Below, in pieces: positions 1 to 10,405 of a stretch of DNA of 64,000 nucleotides. The position numbers and the translations under genes are program-made. The notes under the pieces are model-generated. The model did no database searches. It was not told the origin of the DNA and saw nothing but the letters and a program-made list of their open reading frames with translations. Every line of letters begins with the position of its first letter. The stretch's first letter is position 1. The DNA is from Cylindrobasidium torrendii FP15055 ss-10 (taxonomy: Eukaryota; Basidiomycota; Agaricomycetes; Agaricales; Physalacriaceae): contig KN880459.1 of assembly GCA_000934385.1 (NCBI GenBank), forward strand, positions 111,781 through 175,780, in the 5' to 3' direction.

Positions 1-445
1 CCTGTTAGCTCGAGCGCCGCTGCCACCACTCTGGCTTCCAGCACGTCTGTCACCCCATCGTCTTCCTCTGTGGTCGAGGAACCGACGGCATCGACTGAAT
101 CCTCATCTTCAGCTGCTTCCACAACCGTCGAGGGTGTCACCACCTCGACAGCGCCAGTGTCTACGTCAATCCCGACATCTTCCACCTTGTCCGCGCCTGC
201 ACCTTCGCATACTGGCGTTGTTGACGCTAACGTCTGCATGAACGGTATTTGTCGTTTGATTCGAGGGCACACTTCTTACTGATTCGAGCGTAGATTACAA
301 CAAATGCATTGCCGCATCGCAGCCAAACCCGGACTGGACAGGGTGCGAGGGGACGAAGGCGATTTGTATGCAGAACGCGACGTACAACTTCAACATGATC
401 AACCGTCTGAAACGCGATGGAAAATTCGGTAGGCTTTTGGTGTAG
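1..445 (+). CDS. C-terminal part of a Ser/Thr-rich secreted or wall protein
   Basis: The reading frame is open from the left edge, so the start lies outside the window. The first ~75 visible residues are almost all Ser, Thr, Ala, Pro and Val, typical of an O-glycosylated linker. A phase-1 intron at about 245-293 (GTATTT...CGTAG) joins them to a Cys-containing tail with four Cys (NVCMN, KCIAA, TGCEG, AICMQ), followed by a Tyr/Asn-rich stretch; stop at 443-445. A linker followed by a small Cys-rich module is common in fungal extracellular proteins such as wall-bound or carbohydrate-binding proteins. I do not recognise the module and cannot name the catalytic part. A further intron near 430-469 that would alter the last few residues is possible. 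Confidence 0.5.
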
Positions 446-836
446 GGTAACAGTATTTGTAGTCGTTAGACTGGGATCTAACCTCAGGCATACTGTGTGT
501 GTATTGCTGGAAATGAATCATTTTGCTGGGTGGGAGAGAATCTACATCGGGCTTTCACTTTCATAGCGGTCACTTGAACTTCAAAACATTCATGAATGGA
601 AGCAACATAAGTGCGAAGTACGACCTATGGCATGTACAACCTTGCTTTCAAACGGCCCTGCCCTCAGAAAACCGGACTTCTTGTACGTGATTTGCGAGTG
701 CTACCTCGGAGGTCCAGGCGTGCTGTGTTTGCGTCGGGAAATGTAAGCTCAACTTGCAGCCTTTCGTCTCCCTCTGGTTGCTCGTTTTTGGGCATCTGCA
801 TCACCAGGCCGTTGGGAGGCGATAGCATGTCCTTGA
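446..836. other. Intergenic, convergent 3' ends
   Basis: This lies between the end of the Ser/Thr-rich gene and the end of the minus-strand coiled-coil gene. I see no coding pattern, repeat or RNA structure, only likely 3' untranslated sequence of both neighbours. Confidence 0.5.
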
Positions 837-2152
837 CTACAATCCACTCCGGCTTTTTGTTCCCATCGGACGCTGCTTGGGACTGTTTTTGAAGTTGAAA
901 TGCATGTTGAAAAACGAGACGGTGGTACTGACCGTGGATTCTTCGTCGTACTCGCTCATCTGCTTGTCTTCGTCCTTGACAGCTTCCTCCATTTTCTCGT
1001 GTGGTTTCTGATCCACTTTCATGTCTTCACTCTGCTCGGCGTCTGTGCGCACGACATCCATTGCCTCCACTTCCGGGTTAGTTACGTTCTCTGAGTCCTT
1101 CACCGCTACTTGGTCCTGCTCGGACGGTCGGGGGTTCTTGATTCCGGAAATGCTTAACTGCCCATCATCCGCCCGCGTTTGACTGTGACTCTCGACAAAG
1201 CCAACTGGAGATGGAATTTCTCCATTGACCATGTACTCTTGCTCAGTGATCTGGTCCACAAAGGCATTCCACTCAGCGTTTAGCGTGAGAGAGAATCGCT
1301 GCATGCCGAGACCTAGTCGATGATTCTGGCAAGGATGTATGAGAATGGGGACATCGAAAGAGCATGGGTTGGTAATGAAGGCATACAGGTGGTGTGGTGG
1401 GAAGCAAAATTGACTGTATCTTTACCTTCAAACGGGTTTCTTCAAGCATCTGAGTCAGTCTTGCTGAATGATGTGCTGCCTTCCTGAGGTTTTCGGCAAG
1501 TGCATCACGCTCCGCCTTCAGCGCATGCCTCTCAGCCCTACCCACATCTTGGCTATCAGCTACCATCGCATCCAAATCCCTCTGCACGATGTCTCTTTCC
1601 TCAGCCAGTGCGGCCTTTTCCTTTTGCACTCTTCGCGTCTTCATCTTTTCGACCTGTACCTGTCGTAGTGCTTCGTCCCGCAACTTGACCACCGCATCAA
1701 GTTCTCCACGGACGTCGCTCCTCTGCCTCAGCGCTGCAGCGCAATTCTGCATCGCTGCATCTCTCTCCGCTTTCGTATTCCTTAGTTCTCTTTGTATCTC
1801 ATTCATCTCTTCTTGCTTTTGTTGCGCATACCGCTCGGCGATGTCCAATGCACGATGCGCCTCTCCCAGCGCCTCAAGGGTCTTGTTGACGTTCATTTCG
1901 GCCTGCTCAACCTCGCATTTGTGCTGGGCCTTCAGTAGTGCAAGTGCCCTGCTGCTCTCTTGCAGAGTCTCGGTCAGCCTGCAAAGCACGGTCAGCCTAG
2001 CAAATGAGGACGTATCACGTCGACGTACTGCTCGATGTTCATCGGAGGACTGCAAGGCTTGATTACAGTGGTGGTAGCTCGCAGAAAACAACTGCCTAGC
2101 CGCGCGTCTACTCAGCTGTGACAGCGACCATAAAAACATGCATGATGGCCAT
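837..2152 (-). CDS. Coiled-coil protein of unknown function with acidic C-terminal tail
   Basis: Four exons join in frame: 2152-2112, 2049-2029 (21 bases), 1978-1426 and 1298-837, giving about 358 residues. Introns are GTAGAC...TGCAG, GTACGT...TGCAG and GTAAAG...TGCAG. From roughly residue 20 to 200 the protein is a long coiled coil, rich in Glu, Lys, Arg, Gln and Ala with heptad-like Leu and Ala (for example LTETLQESSRALALLKAQ). The last ~150 residues are acidic and disordered, with repeated Glu/Asp/Lys and SEQDQ-type segments. The start is uncertain: I chose the Met at 2152, but a Met within the 21-base exon could also serve. No domain I recognise. It lies downstream of CDC10 on the same strand, with about 340 bases between them. 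Confidence 0.6.
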
Positions 2153-2489
2153 AGCCCGAACCACCCTCTCTTACATATTACTCACGCCGAGGCTGCGATA
2201 CAAAGAAAAGTCTCTGATTGTGACATTATGAAAGCAGTTAGCCTCAACGGCATCCACCGCATGAGAGGAAAGAAAAAAATGAATAGTTAACCCAAGGCAT
2301 ACAAGTATGAACAAGCGAAAGGAGCGTGAGCAATCCTCCACGCGGGAATGACCGTAAGCAAGCCTCCGAATCCAAAAGTAAGGTAGAGCCCGACGTCGAG
2401 GCTGGGTATAACGAGTCGGCATCCTGAGATACCAATGAGTACGAGAGGGCAACAAGATCTGGAGAAGATACTCACCAAACGCAAACAGC
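2153..2489. other. Intergenic between CDC10 and the coiled-coil gene
   Basis: This should hold the CDC10 3' end and the promoter of the downstream coiled-coil gene. Open frames here have no family resemblance. No clear TATA box or repeat. Confidence 0.4.
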
Positions 2490-3678
2490 TTAACGATCGG
2501 CAGGCGGGCGCTGGTTGACACCCTCCTTGAGTGCCAATAACTGTTTTGAGCGGAATGCCTCGTAGTGAATGAGCGCAGTCGTCTCGATAAGATCTTGCAA
2601 GTGGGTGCGGGTCAAGAAGTTGCGGAGGTTCACAAACTCGCAATGGTTGGGATCCTCGACGTTGACGACACCCCAGCGGTTCTTACGCCCACGCACAGGC
2701 TTGCCGTCGATGATCACATTGCTCTCCGAACCAACAATGGCGAAGGGGATGATGTCCTGCATGCGAAGTTAGGAGTCCGGATAGGAAGGGAACGCAAAGC
2801 ACATACGCGGATTGCCTCGTTGAGCTGCACCTCCTCTTCATCATCCTCGTCAGTGTCGAATGGGTAGAGACGGATGTTGTGGTAAACAAGCTCTTCACGA
2901 ATCTGGAGCCAATGAGCAGTCTTCTAGGATAGGGCCGGTGACACGCACCTTGGTCTTGAACGCGTCCCGCTCCTCGATGGTCAGGGTATCGGCCTTTGCA
3001 ATGACTGGGACAACGTTAACAACCTCGCTGAGCTTCTTCATAACAATAACATCAATGGGGCGCAGCGAATGGCCGGTCGGGTTGATGAAGTACAGGCAGC
3101 AGTGAATGCGGGTGTCCTGGATGTAACGGTCGCGCATGGCGGTGAGCTCCTTGCGGAGGTATGCGCTATGCTGGTCCTTAATATACTTGATAATGGGGTC
3201 CCAGCTAGATAACCGAATGAGCTTCAATGCATATTGGACAAATGGACACGCACCAGTTTTCGTTGTTGATCTGGTCGCCATAACCGGGAGTGTCCACGAT
3301 ATTCAGTCTCAGCTTGACGCCGTTCTCCGCAATGACTAGAGACAGCGTCAGACAACAGCGGGGCATTCGCAGAGAAAGGTCGACGCACCGTGCGACACTG
3401 CCTGGATTTCCGTGGTCTGCCTCACAGGTTCGTCCGAAACGAAGCGGCCCTTGGAGTCTATCAAGTGCGAGGCAAAGATAGTGTTGATGAGTGTCGACTT
3501 TCCAAGACCGGTTTGTCCTGTAGACGCGTCAATTTCTTTCAGCCCGCGTTGAGGCGCGAAATTTCGCACCAACGACAATGACATTGAATTGGAAACCGCG
3601 CTTGAGCAGCTTGTGCTCAATTTGCTGCGTAATCGAGTCGAAACCGACGTAGGAGTCTGCACGGATTTCTTCAGCCAT
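2490..3678 (-). CDS. CDC10: Septin, Cdc10 type
   Basis: Septins are GTP-binding proteins that polymerise into filaments at septa and hyphal tips. Six exons (3678-3570, 3517-3389, 3335-3254, 3204-2949, 2902-2807, 2756-2490) give 312 residues, close to yeast Cdc10 (322). Near the N-terminus is SYVGFDSITQQIEHKLLKRG, typical of the Cdc10 group. The P-loop GQTGLGKST is restored exactly by the first splice junction. The switch II motif DTPGYGD, the G4 motif AKAD and the septin-unique region ending HLQDLIETT are all present. As in other Cdc10 septins there is no long C-terminal coiled coil; the protein ends soon after ALKEGVNQ. An in-frame upstream Met exists, but the Met at 3678 begins the conserved MAEEIRAD segment and is preferred. 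Confidence 0.97.
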
Positions 3679-4218
3679 TGCGATATGTGTAGGAGGGGCG
3701 GCGAGTCGGTGGTGGTGGGCAGGACTAGGCGTCGGCGAATTTGCGCGGAACGAATCTGGCTCGGTTGGCAAGCATGGGCAAATAGTGCGCCACATTATAT
3801 CCGCGTTCACATATGTTGCCAATATGTTGCTGCCACCAGGCTCAAGCGCTCACCGGTAGACGGCTCAATGATAGAAGGAAAACTCTTGTTGTACCAAAAA
3901 CGACTAACTTGTCCATAAAATGTCCATACACAGAGTCCTTTCAACAGCGTATTTAACCAGATATATCCATTCCAGTACAACAGCAACGAGGTAGAGGGTA
4001 TTCACAAAAAATTACGGTGCACTAATCTCGGATGGTGCAAGCATAAAAAACCCCAGTCCGGTATGACCAGATACACGAGACTAAAGTACAAAAGCTTTCT
4101 GTACCAACAGAATCAATCATGACCAACGACTCACTGGTGGGAACTGAGCAAAACGGTGTTTTGATGTGCAACGGAAACGCACCTCTGAGATCGTACCAGC
4201 TGAAGCTAATTCCCACGC
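3679..4218. other. Intergenic; CDC10 promoter side
   Basis: This is the region upstream of the CDC10 start and downstream of the SH3 gene, both on the minus strand. No gene, TATA box or repeat recognised. Confidence 0.4.
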
Positions 4219-5151
4219 TTAGCGCCTGACGGTGTCCGCGTAGGCGCGGTCCAGACATTCGAGAGGCACCATTCCCTGTTCACCCGCGCTGTTCTTGCAA
4301 AGCGCCCAACCGTCGTCGAATTCTTGAATAATCTTCACATTCTCGCCCGTAACAATAGACAGCTCGTCGGGCAACGAAGGTACAAATGTGGACCGGACAG
4401 TTGCGTTTTCCACAGGTCCAGCACCTTGAGCTGGCGCGTTTCCATAAGTGGATCCGGGAGCCGCGGGCATGGTAAAGTTGGAAGACGAGCGGCGTTCGTT
4501 GTGCTGCGCGAATGGTGCAATGAACGGTGTAGGTGGGTCCTGGGCGGCCATAAATCCAGTCGTCTCAGCCTTCTCGCTGAACGAGTACGGGGTGACATTG
4601 TTGACCCATTGGGGAGACTTGCGGGACCGACGGCGACGAAGGACCAGAAAGCGCACAAAGAACAACACGCCAACGCCAAGGACAAGGCAGACGATAACGA
4701 TCCCAGCTGTAGCACCGCCAGACAGGCCAGAACTGCCGCTGGAGGTTGCGCCACTCTGTGCAGGAGTAGACGACGCAGATGGGGACGGGGAGCTGATTAC
4801 GGACGCCGAGGCAGATGGCTGCTGAGTGGATGTTGTGGCCAATGTTGTTGCTGGCGTGGAAAGCGCGGTGGAGGATGGTGGCTGAGATGAGGAGGCAGAA
4901 GACGACGACGAGGAAGACGATGTGTCTGTGTCCGTGACGGCTGTCTGCGTTGAAGGTACTCGGCTACTTGTTGCCACCACGGTCGATGCGCTGCTGGTCC
5001 CAGCGGCCGGAAATGTAAGTGTGAGCGTAACTGGGCCGGTGAGCGTGAACTCTTGATCGCCGTCCGCCCTCTTCCCGAACGGCTGGGGAATCCTCTTCAT
5101 CCGGTGGTATCCCCGCTCAGCGGGGAGGTGAGGTTGGTTGGCAAAGGACAT
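4219..5151 (-). CDS. Single-pass membrane protein with C-terminal SH3 domain
   Basis: A single exon of 310 residues. Order: a short N-terminal segment with MKRIPQPFGKR; a Ser/Thr/Pro-rich stretch (about 50-140) likely to be O-glycosylated; one membrane span around 147-170 (GIVIVCLVLGVGVLFFVRF) followed by the stop-transfer cluster RRRRSRK; a cytosolic linker; and an SH3 domain in the last ~50 residues (LSIVTGENVKIIQEFDDGWA, then GMVPLECL). Ser/Thr ectodomain, one membrane span and cytosolic SH3 is the plan of fungal cell-surface proteins such as yeast Fus1. No cleavable signal peptide is evident, so the span probably acts as signal anchor. A role in surface signalling or polarity is inferred from architecture only. 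Confidence 0.8.
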   Translation of the reverse strand: MSFANQPHLPAERGYHRMKRIPQPFGKRADGDQEFTLTGPVTLTLTFPAAGTSSASTVVATSSRVPSTQTAVTDTDTSSSSSSSSASSSQPPSSTALSTPATTLATTSTQQPSASASVISSPSPSASSTPAQSGATSSGSSGLSGGATAGIVIVCLVLGVGVLFFVRFLVLRRRRSRKSPQWVNNVTPYSFSEKAETTGFMAAQDPPTPFIAPFAQHNERRSSSNFTMPAAPGSTYGNAPAQGAGPVENATVRSTFVPSLPDELSIVTGENVKIIQEFDDGWALCKNSAGEQGMVPLECLDRAYADTVRR

Positions 5152-6122
5152 GATTGAAAAGAGCGTGGGTGTCCGCGATGCTGGTATAGTCCGCTAAAGG
5201 AATGAAAAGGGAAGGAACGAGACGGATTTGCCTCGGGCGTTGTAGAGTATAGTCAAATACCCTGTCGTCGTCTGTAACCAAATGGCATAGGTAGCAACCC
5301 GATCGTTCGAATATCGGAGCCAATTTGTTTGCACGACCCTTTCGATCTCTACTTGATTGTGTAGGTTCAGTCAGCTCCCAAGGTCCTTTCTGGTGCGTTG
5401 TAAGACAGTAATTGTACTTTGCCCTATAAAAGAGATTTTTTAGACACTCCACGGTCAATTCTTATCCGCAGCGGCGGCACGCACTACTACTACTCCCCAG
5501 GCGACCAGGGCAATCGAAGCGACAAATAAAGGCCATCTGTTGCACGCGCCATCCCAACCATATCCGCGGGTCCGTAAAAAGTCCAGATAAACTGCGACAC
5601 TACCAGTGTCCTAAGGCTTGAAAGCGCGTCTCTTTTTGTCTGCTCAGAAGCCGCAAGTCTGTTGGTTCTAACTGTCAAAGGTTTCGAAGCTAGTGTCTTT
5701 AGAAAGTTGCTATCATCCTGTACACAGCCTTTGCTCGTTCTACGCATGTGGGAGAAAAGTCTTGACACTGATGTGCACATGTGCCTGGGTCCCTCCAGCA
5801 TTGCCATTCGCAGCTATTCTGATGTCCAATGCCATCGAAATGTCTAATGAGGAGGAAGTGGAGCTCACGATGAACATTGAATGAAGAGCAGGGCACAAGT
5901 CATAAGGAAACTTGTTGGATGTGCTCAGGTGAGTATGATAGCTTCAACCCAGACTCAGAGCTTCTGGTTTCGTCGTTACTTATGTAGTGTTCTGAAGTTC
6001 AATAACACATTGTATTCGACCGGGCCGTTCCGCCGAAAGCATGATGGATTCAGTGATCGCCATCAAAAGTTTTTGTCCTCTGCACCGACCGTTTAGCACA
6101 GAACTATACTGACCGGGCCATA
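5152..6122. other. Divergent intergenic region, about 970 bases
   Basis: This lies between the SH3 gene start (minus) and the SRP40-like gene start (plus), so it should contain both promoters. Small open frames here are not conserved-looking. I see no TATA box at a convincing distance and no repeat. Confidence 0.4.
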
Positions 6123-8041
6123 ATGGACGCCAATCTTGCCAGTAAGGACTATGCATCGCTTTCCGGGCATAACCATGAACGCGCTTTACAGCGACCTACA
6201 CGCTCATCCATGCCTTCCTCAAAAAGCAATCACACAATAAAGCAGCCGATGCAGTCAAGAAAGCCATCAAGGACCAACTCGTGTTAAAGGATGATGTCGA
6301 GGCAGAAGGGAAGAGCTTGGATGAAATTGTCAAAATATGGAAATCCCTCCCAAGGTGTGTCTTCTATTGTCTGGACTCACCTTCCGTCCTAGTGTTATGG
6401 TCCTTGCAAATCTATAAACTTTCCGGAATGCATCTTGGATTCAGTGCTCATATTTCCACTCAGCCCGCCCGCCGATGACTCCGACTCCGACTCCGATGAT
6501 TGTACGTTACGGCCCATACACCGTCAGGAAATTACTAACCCACGCGCAGCGTCAGACTCCTCAGACTGTATGCATTTCACTCTTCCGGACAAACCCCATC
6601 TCAAACACTACCCCAGCCTCTTCATCATCCGAAGATAGCGATTCATCCTCGGATTCGGATTCTGACGAAGACACACCCTCACCTCCAGCGAAGGAGACCC
6701 CACAAAAACTACCCACACCTGATAGCTCAGATTCGTCTGATTCTGACGGTACGTTACGTTCCACGATACAGACGCGTCGCACTTACGGACATTCTCAGAT
6801 TCAGACGATGAAGCTCCCGTTGAAGCCACAGCCGCAGCTGCTAGTGCCAAAGGTATTGTCTGCGTCCCTCTTGTTATGTGTCTGCTCACTTTTCATGCAG
6901 TAGACGATTCTTCTGACTCCAGTGATGACTCTTCCGACTCCAGCGACGACTCATCCGACTCGAGTGATAGCGACAGTGATGAAGAAGGTAGCCAAATTGC
7001 CTCCACGGCCCAGTGTCCATCTAATTCAACTTACAGAGACCACCTCGAAGCCAGACGCTAAAAAGGCCGACACTACCAAGCCCAAAAAAGCGACAGCAGC
7101 AGCTGCTGCGAAAGCAACCAATGACTCTGATGGTGCGCATTGTCCTTTGCTTCCTTGTGACGAACTAAGCACCCATTCCAGACTCGTCCGATGATTCTTC
7201 CTCCGACTCAGGTATGTTGCCCTCCTATGAATTGGCCGAGCTTTGGAATAACGCTACTTGAAAGACTCCGACGACGAGGAAGAGAAAACATCAAAGCGTA
7301 GCGCAACGAAGACATTAAGTACTGGATCTCCTTCGTCAAGCTCAAGTAGTGATGAGGGTACCCATTTCCATTTATTCACTTTGACCATGACGCTCATGCT
7401 AGGACACTTGCAGATAGCTCCAGTGAGGACGAAGAAGACGATAAGAAAGCAGCTGCCTCGAAGCATTCGGCACCCAAAGCCTCAAAGGCGTCAAAAACCT
7501 CAAAAGCGCCATCAAGCTCAAGTTCAAGTTCGAGTGACTCCAGCTCTTCGGACTCGGACAGCGACGACGAGGATGATGCGCCTGCGCCCGAGGTCACAAA
7601 AGCTACCAAGAAGCAGCGCGTAGACGAGAGCGGTGCGGCTGTTGTGACAGCTGCAGTAGTTGAACAGGGCCCTCTGGATGATGGCAACACGGGTCGCCGT
7701 GGCGGACGCAAGACCAACACTCCATTCCAAAGAATAAAGACGGACACTGTCCCAGAACATTTAATATTGGACAACCGTTATGAGAACAAGGTGTGTCCAC
7801 TCAACTCTGGATGTGCTTTTCCTAAAGCAACACAGGCTGGTCCTGCAAATGATTATGGTGCAAGGGCGCATGCCGACCTCATTGTTACGCGTGGGGCGGG
7901 CTTCAGGAAGGAGAAGAACAAGAAGAAGAGAGGGAGCTACAAAGGGGGTGAAATTACGGTGCGTGCTGATCTTCGTCCCTTGTGGCCCTCGCTCACTCGC
8001 CTCGACAGATGCAAAGTCATAGTTTCAAGTTCACGGATTAG
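6123..8041 (+). CDS. SRP40: SRP40/Nopp140-type nucleolar phosphoprotein
   Basis: Thirteen exons: 6123-6141, 6192-6354, 6464-6501, 6550-6567, 6617-6748, 6799-6852, 6901-6987, 7037-7132, 7182-7211, 7265-7357, 7414-7790, 7836-7958 and 8009-8041, giving 420 residues. The N-terminus has a LisH-like segment (YTLIHAFLKKQSHNKAADA). The middle alternates acidic Ser/Asp tracts (SSDSDSDE type, expected casein kinase 2 targets) with Lys/Ala/Pro-rich basic spacers. The C-terminus has the family-defining SRP40 domain: TPFQRI, GAGFRKEKNKKKRGSYKGG and final SFKFTD. Nopp140/Srp40 proteins chaperone small nucleolar RNPs in nucleolus and Cajal bodies. Exons 4-10 (18, 132, 54, 87, 96, 30, 93 bases) are all multiples of three and flanked by phase-1 introns, so each can be skipped without a frameshift. 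Exon 7 may start at 6901 or 6904. Confidence 0.93.
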
Positions 8042-8281
8042 AGTCCAGTTATCTTTCTTCATATATCTACGGATCTTCAACATTAAACAGTTGGTGCTTT
8101 ACTTGGCCTTGTGAAGCATATTTCGGACAGAATTCGTGATGACCGACAGCAGAGATTGATTCAACTCCTGTTGCAACCCGGCGGACACTCGACGCCTTTG
8201 GCATGCGCTAGACCCATAACTTGTACCACACCTGACCTGCAGTATTATAGGGACTAGTAAGTCAGAACTGTATTAGAATTT

Positions 8282-10358
8282 CTATCCAGTGAGTGGCCGT
8301 ATCCAGGTAAGTCTGACCCATGGAGCCTGCGTTTCTCTTCGTGGCCGCTTCGTTCTCTGCTCCAATATAGTATCCTGCCCGGGCAACACCGTGCTCGGAT
8401 CGACATGCACAACATTGTGCAGCACACCGCGCTTGACCCCGACTTCTCTCCCGGACCCATCATCCTCTTCCACCTCAGCGAGCAAATCATACTTACTCTG
8501 CGTCTCCAACGCGACATAAGGATTGAAGTACCTATCACCCGACAGGACCATGACCCGATGCAGCGAGAATTCGTCTTCTACGACGCGCCGGAGGAAGACT
8601 GGGAGTTGCGACATGTCGACGCTCACAACATAGCGTCCATCCCAAAGTAGCTCGAATTTTTCCCGACCCTCTGCGAGGTGCGCACGCATGCGCTCCGTGA
8701 GGTCCATAATAACCGGGTTTTCGTCGTCTGTGAGCCGCGAAAAAGGTGGCTGGCGCGAGATCAGCCAGCCGACTTTCATATGAGGTGGAAGTGAGCGCCA
8801 GTCAAGGAGTTCTTCGGATTGGGTACGCGTGGGGATGGCGATGCCTCCTCGCCTGTAAGGGAGGTCGATCTTTGTAGTTTCTGGTGATGTGTCTTCGGGC
8901 AAGGGGGTGGTATTCTCGCAATTGATGATGATGGGTGTCCATCGCACAGCGGAGCCTGCAACAATCGAGGGTGTCTTGAAGGGGTCATCAAGCTCGCGAA
9001 TGATTCGCTTGGTACGATCCGAACTGTTTTTGTTGGTCGAATGTATAGAACCCCATGGGAATGGAGACACGTAACGAGTGATACGGGATATTAGGCGCGT
9101 CTTGAGTTCTTCATTGAGGTCGACAAACTGTTGCATATCAAGGACAAAGGTCCCTACAGGAGAAAACGGAGACTTTAGCTGTGCTAGAAGGTCGTCCACT
9201 ATTATAACGTTTGAGCGACAAGTTATCTTGGCTTGGGAGACAATTACATACCGTGTGCATCTAGCGCACGAGCATCTGTGGCCAGCTTCGAGACGGCATC
9301 CCTTAGTTCGGTTGCATTTTTTTGTACAGATAGCGCGTCAGTATGAAATAGTCTGCTAATGGCACGCCTCATATCCACGCTGTATGATGCTGGGCACCCT
9401 ACTCGTTTGCAGTATACCTGCGCTGTGTTAGTAAATGTGTAGCCACTAGACTGAAATCTTGCCTCGGCATCACTCTCACCAGACTCTATGAACCCACGAA
9501 TGGCGTTACGGAGAGCATAGGTTGGCATGAAATTGGTCTTGTCGACGACATAGTCGAGACCATTAGCATCACAGGTGGCAAGGAGTCTATCCTATTAGAC
9601 GCCCTTAGACGAGTAATGCAGGCACAAGATAGGAAGCTGACCTTTGAGAATGGGAGCAACGGACGAATCATCCAAGAGTTCATGGATTCATGGCCAGTGT
9701 ACCCAAGCTCGCCAGGATTTTCTGAAACTCCCATGCCCCAGCGTCGTAGAGGCTTCATGCCCGCGGCGCCGTACATTCCAGAGCCCTTTGAGAGGCGTAT
9801 GAGTGAAGTTTCCACTTGGTCGTCGGCATGATGGCCAAACGCAATAATCTTGCTATTGGTGTCTACCATGCCGCTATAGAGCAAATGGTATCGCGCGAGA
9901 CGGGCTAGGTTCTCGGCTTTGCTAGAGGAAAAGTGGGGAATATCGTCTGCATCCCAGTCAATAACACGGTTGATATGTTCAACGCCGATGGATTGTGCCA
10001 ATTTAGCCGTCTTGGCTTCCATAGCCTTTGACGCTGCTTGCATCTGGTGGTCGACGGACAGAGAAACGACGCGCATTGGCGAATGCTCCGGTAGTAAATG
10101 TTGGTGTTCATCAACCCATCGTTTGAGTAGAAACAAGAGGGAAGTAGAGTCAGGACCGCCAGAATTCGCAACGGCTGTGAAGCAGCATGAGCAATAGTAT
10201 TTCGGGAATTGAAGGATCTGACCGAGGGAATGGCCCCAGCCAGTCGGAGGCCTGCATGCGAGCAACGCAGCCGCGAATTCGTCGCGTGTTATGGGCAAAG
10301 TGGACTTTGCGTAGGTGTATACATGTCTTCGCAGCGACGCGACCTTGATGGCCACCAT
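8282..10358 (-). CDS. tRNA(Ile)-lysidine synthase-like PP-loop protein (TilS family)
   Basis: Four exons (10358-10223, 10174-9642, 9591-9252, 9198-8282) give about 641 residues. After splicing of intron 1 the N-terminal region reads AVANSGGPDSTSLLFLLKRW, the PP-loop ATP-pyrophosphatase signature SGGxDS. Further TilS-type segments are SVDHQMQ, ARLARYHLL, GHHADDQVET and D-KTNFMPTYALRNAIR. TilS converts the wobble C of a CAU-anticodon tRNA-Ile to lysidine; in fungi the expected substrate would be mitochondrial. About 40 N-terminal residues precede the catalytic core and could be a mitochondrial targeting region (inference). The C-terminal half is poorly recognisable. Intron 1 (48 bases) is a multiple of three without a stop. 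The start codon is only 47 bases from that of the divergent CwfJ gene. Confidence 0.85.
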
Positions 10359-10405
10359 TTAACCCGCGATCATGACATAACTGAATCTCTTGACCGCGAA
10401 CGGCG
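10359..10405. promoter_or_regulatory. 47-base bidirectional start region
   Basis: The start codons of the TilS-like gene (minus, 10358) and the CwfJ gene (plus, 10406) are separated by only 47 bases. There is no TATA box. Either both genes share a compact bidirectional promoter that extends into the other gene, or their 5' leaders overlap. Confidence 0.5.

Noticed and set aside
2013..2139. N-terminal extension of the coiled-coil protein starting MFLWSLSQLSRR
   Set aside because: It reads through two good GT-AG introns; splicing gives a smoother start, and the extension lacks coiled-coil character.
3679..3822. In-frame upstream extension of the septin
   Set aside because: The extension has no septin similarity; MAEEIRAD followed by SYVGFD is the usual start.
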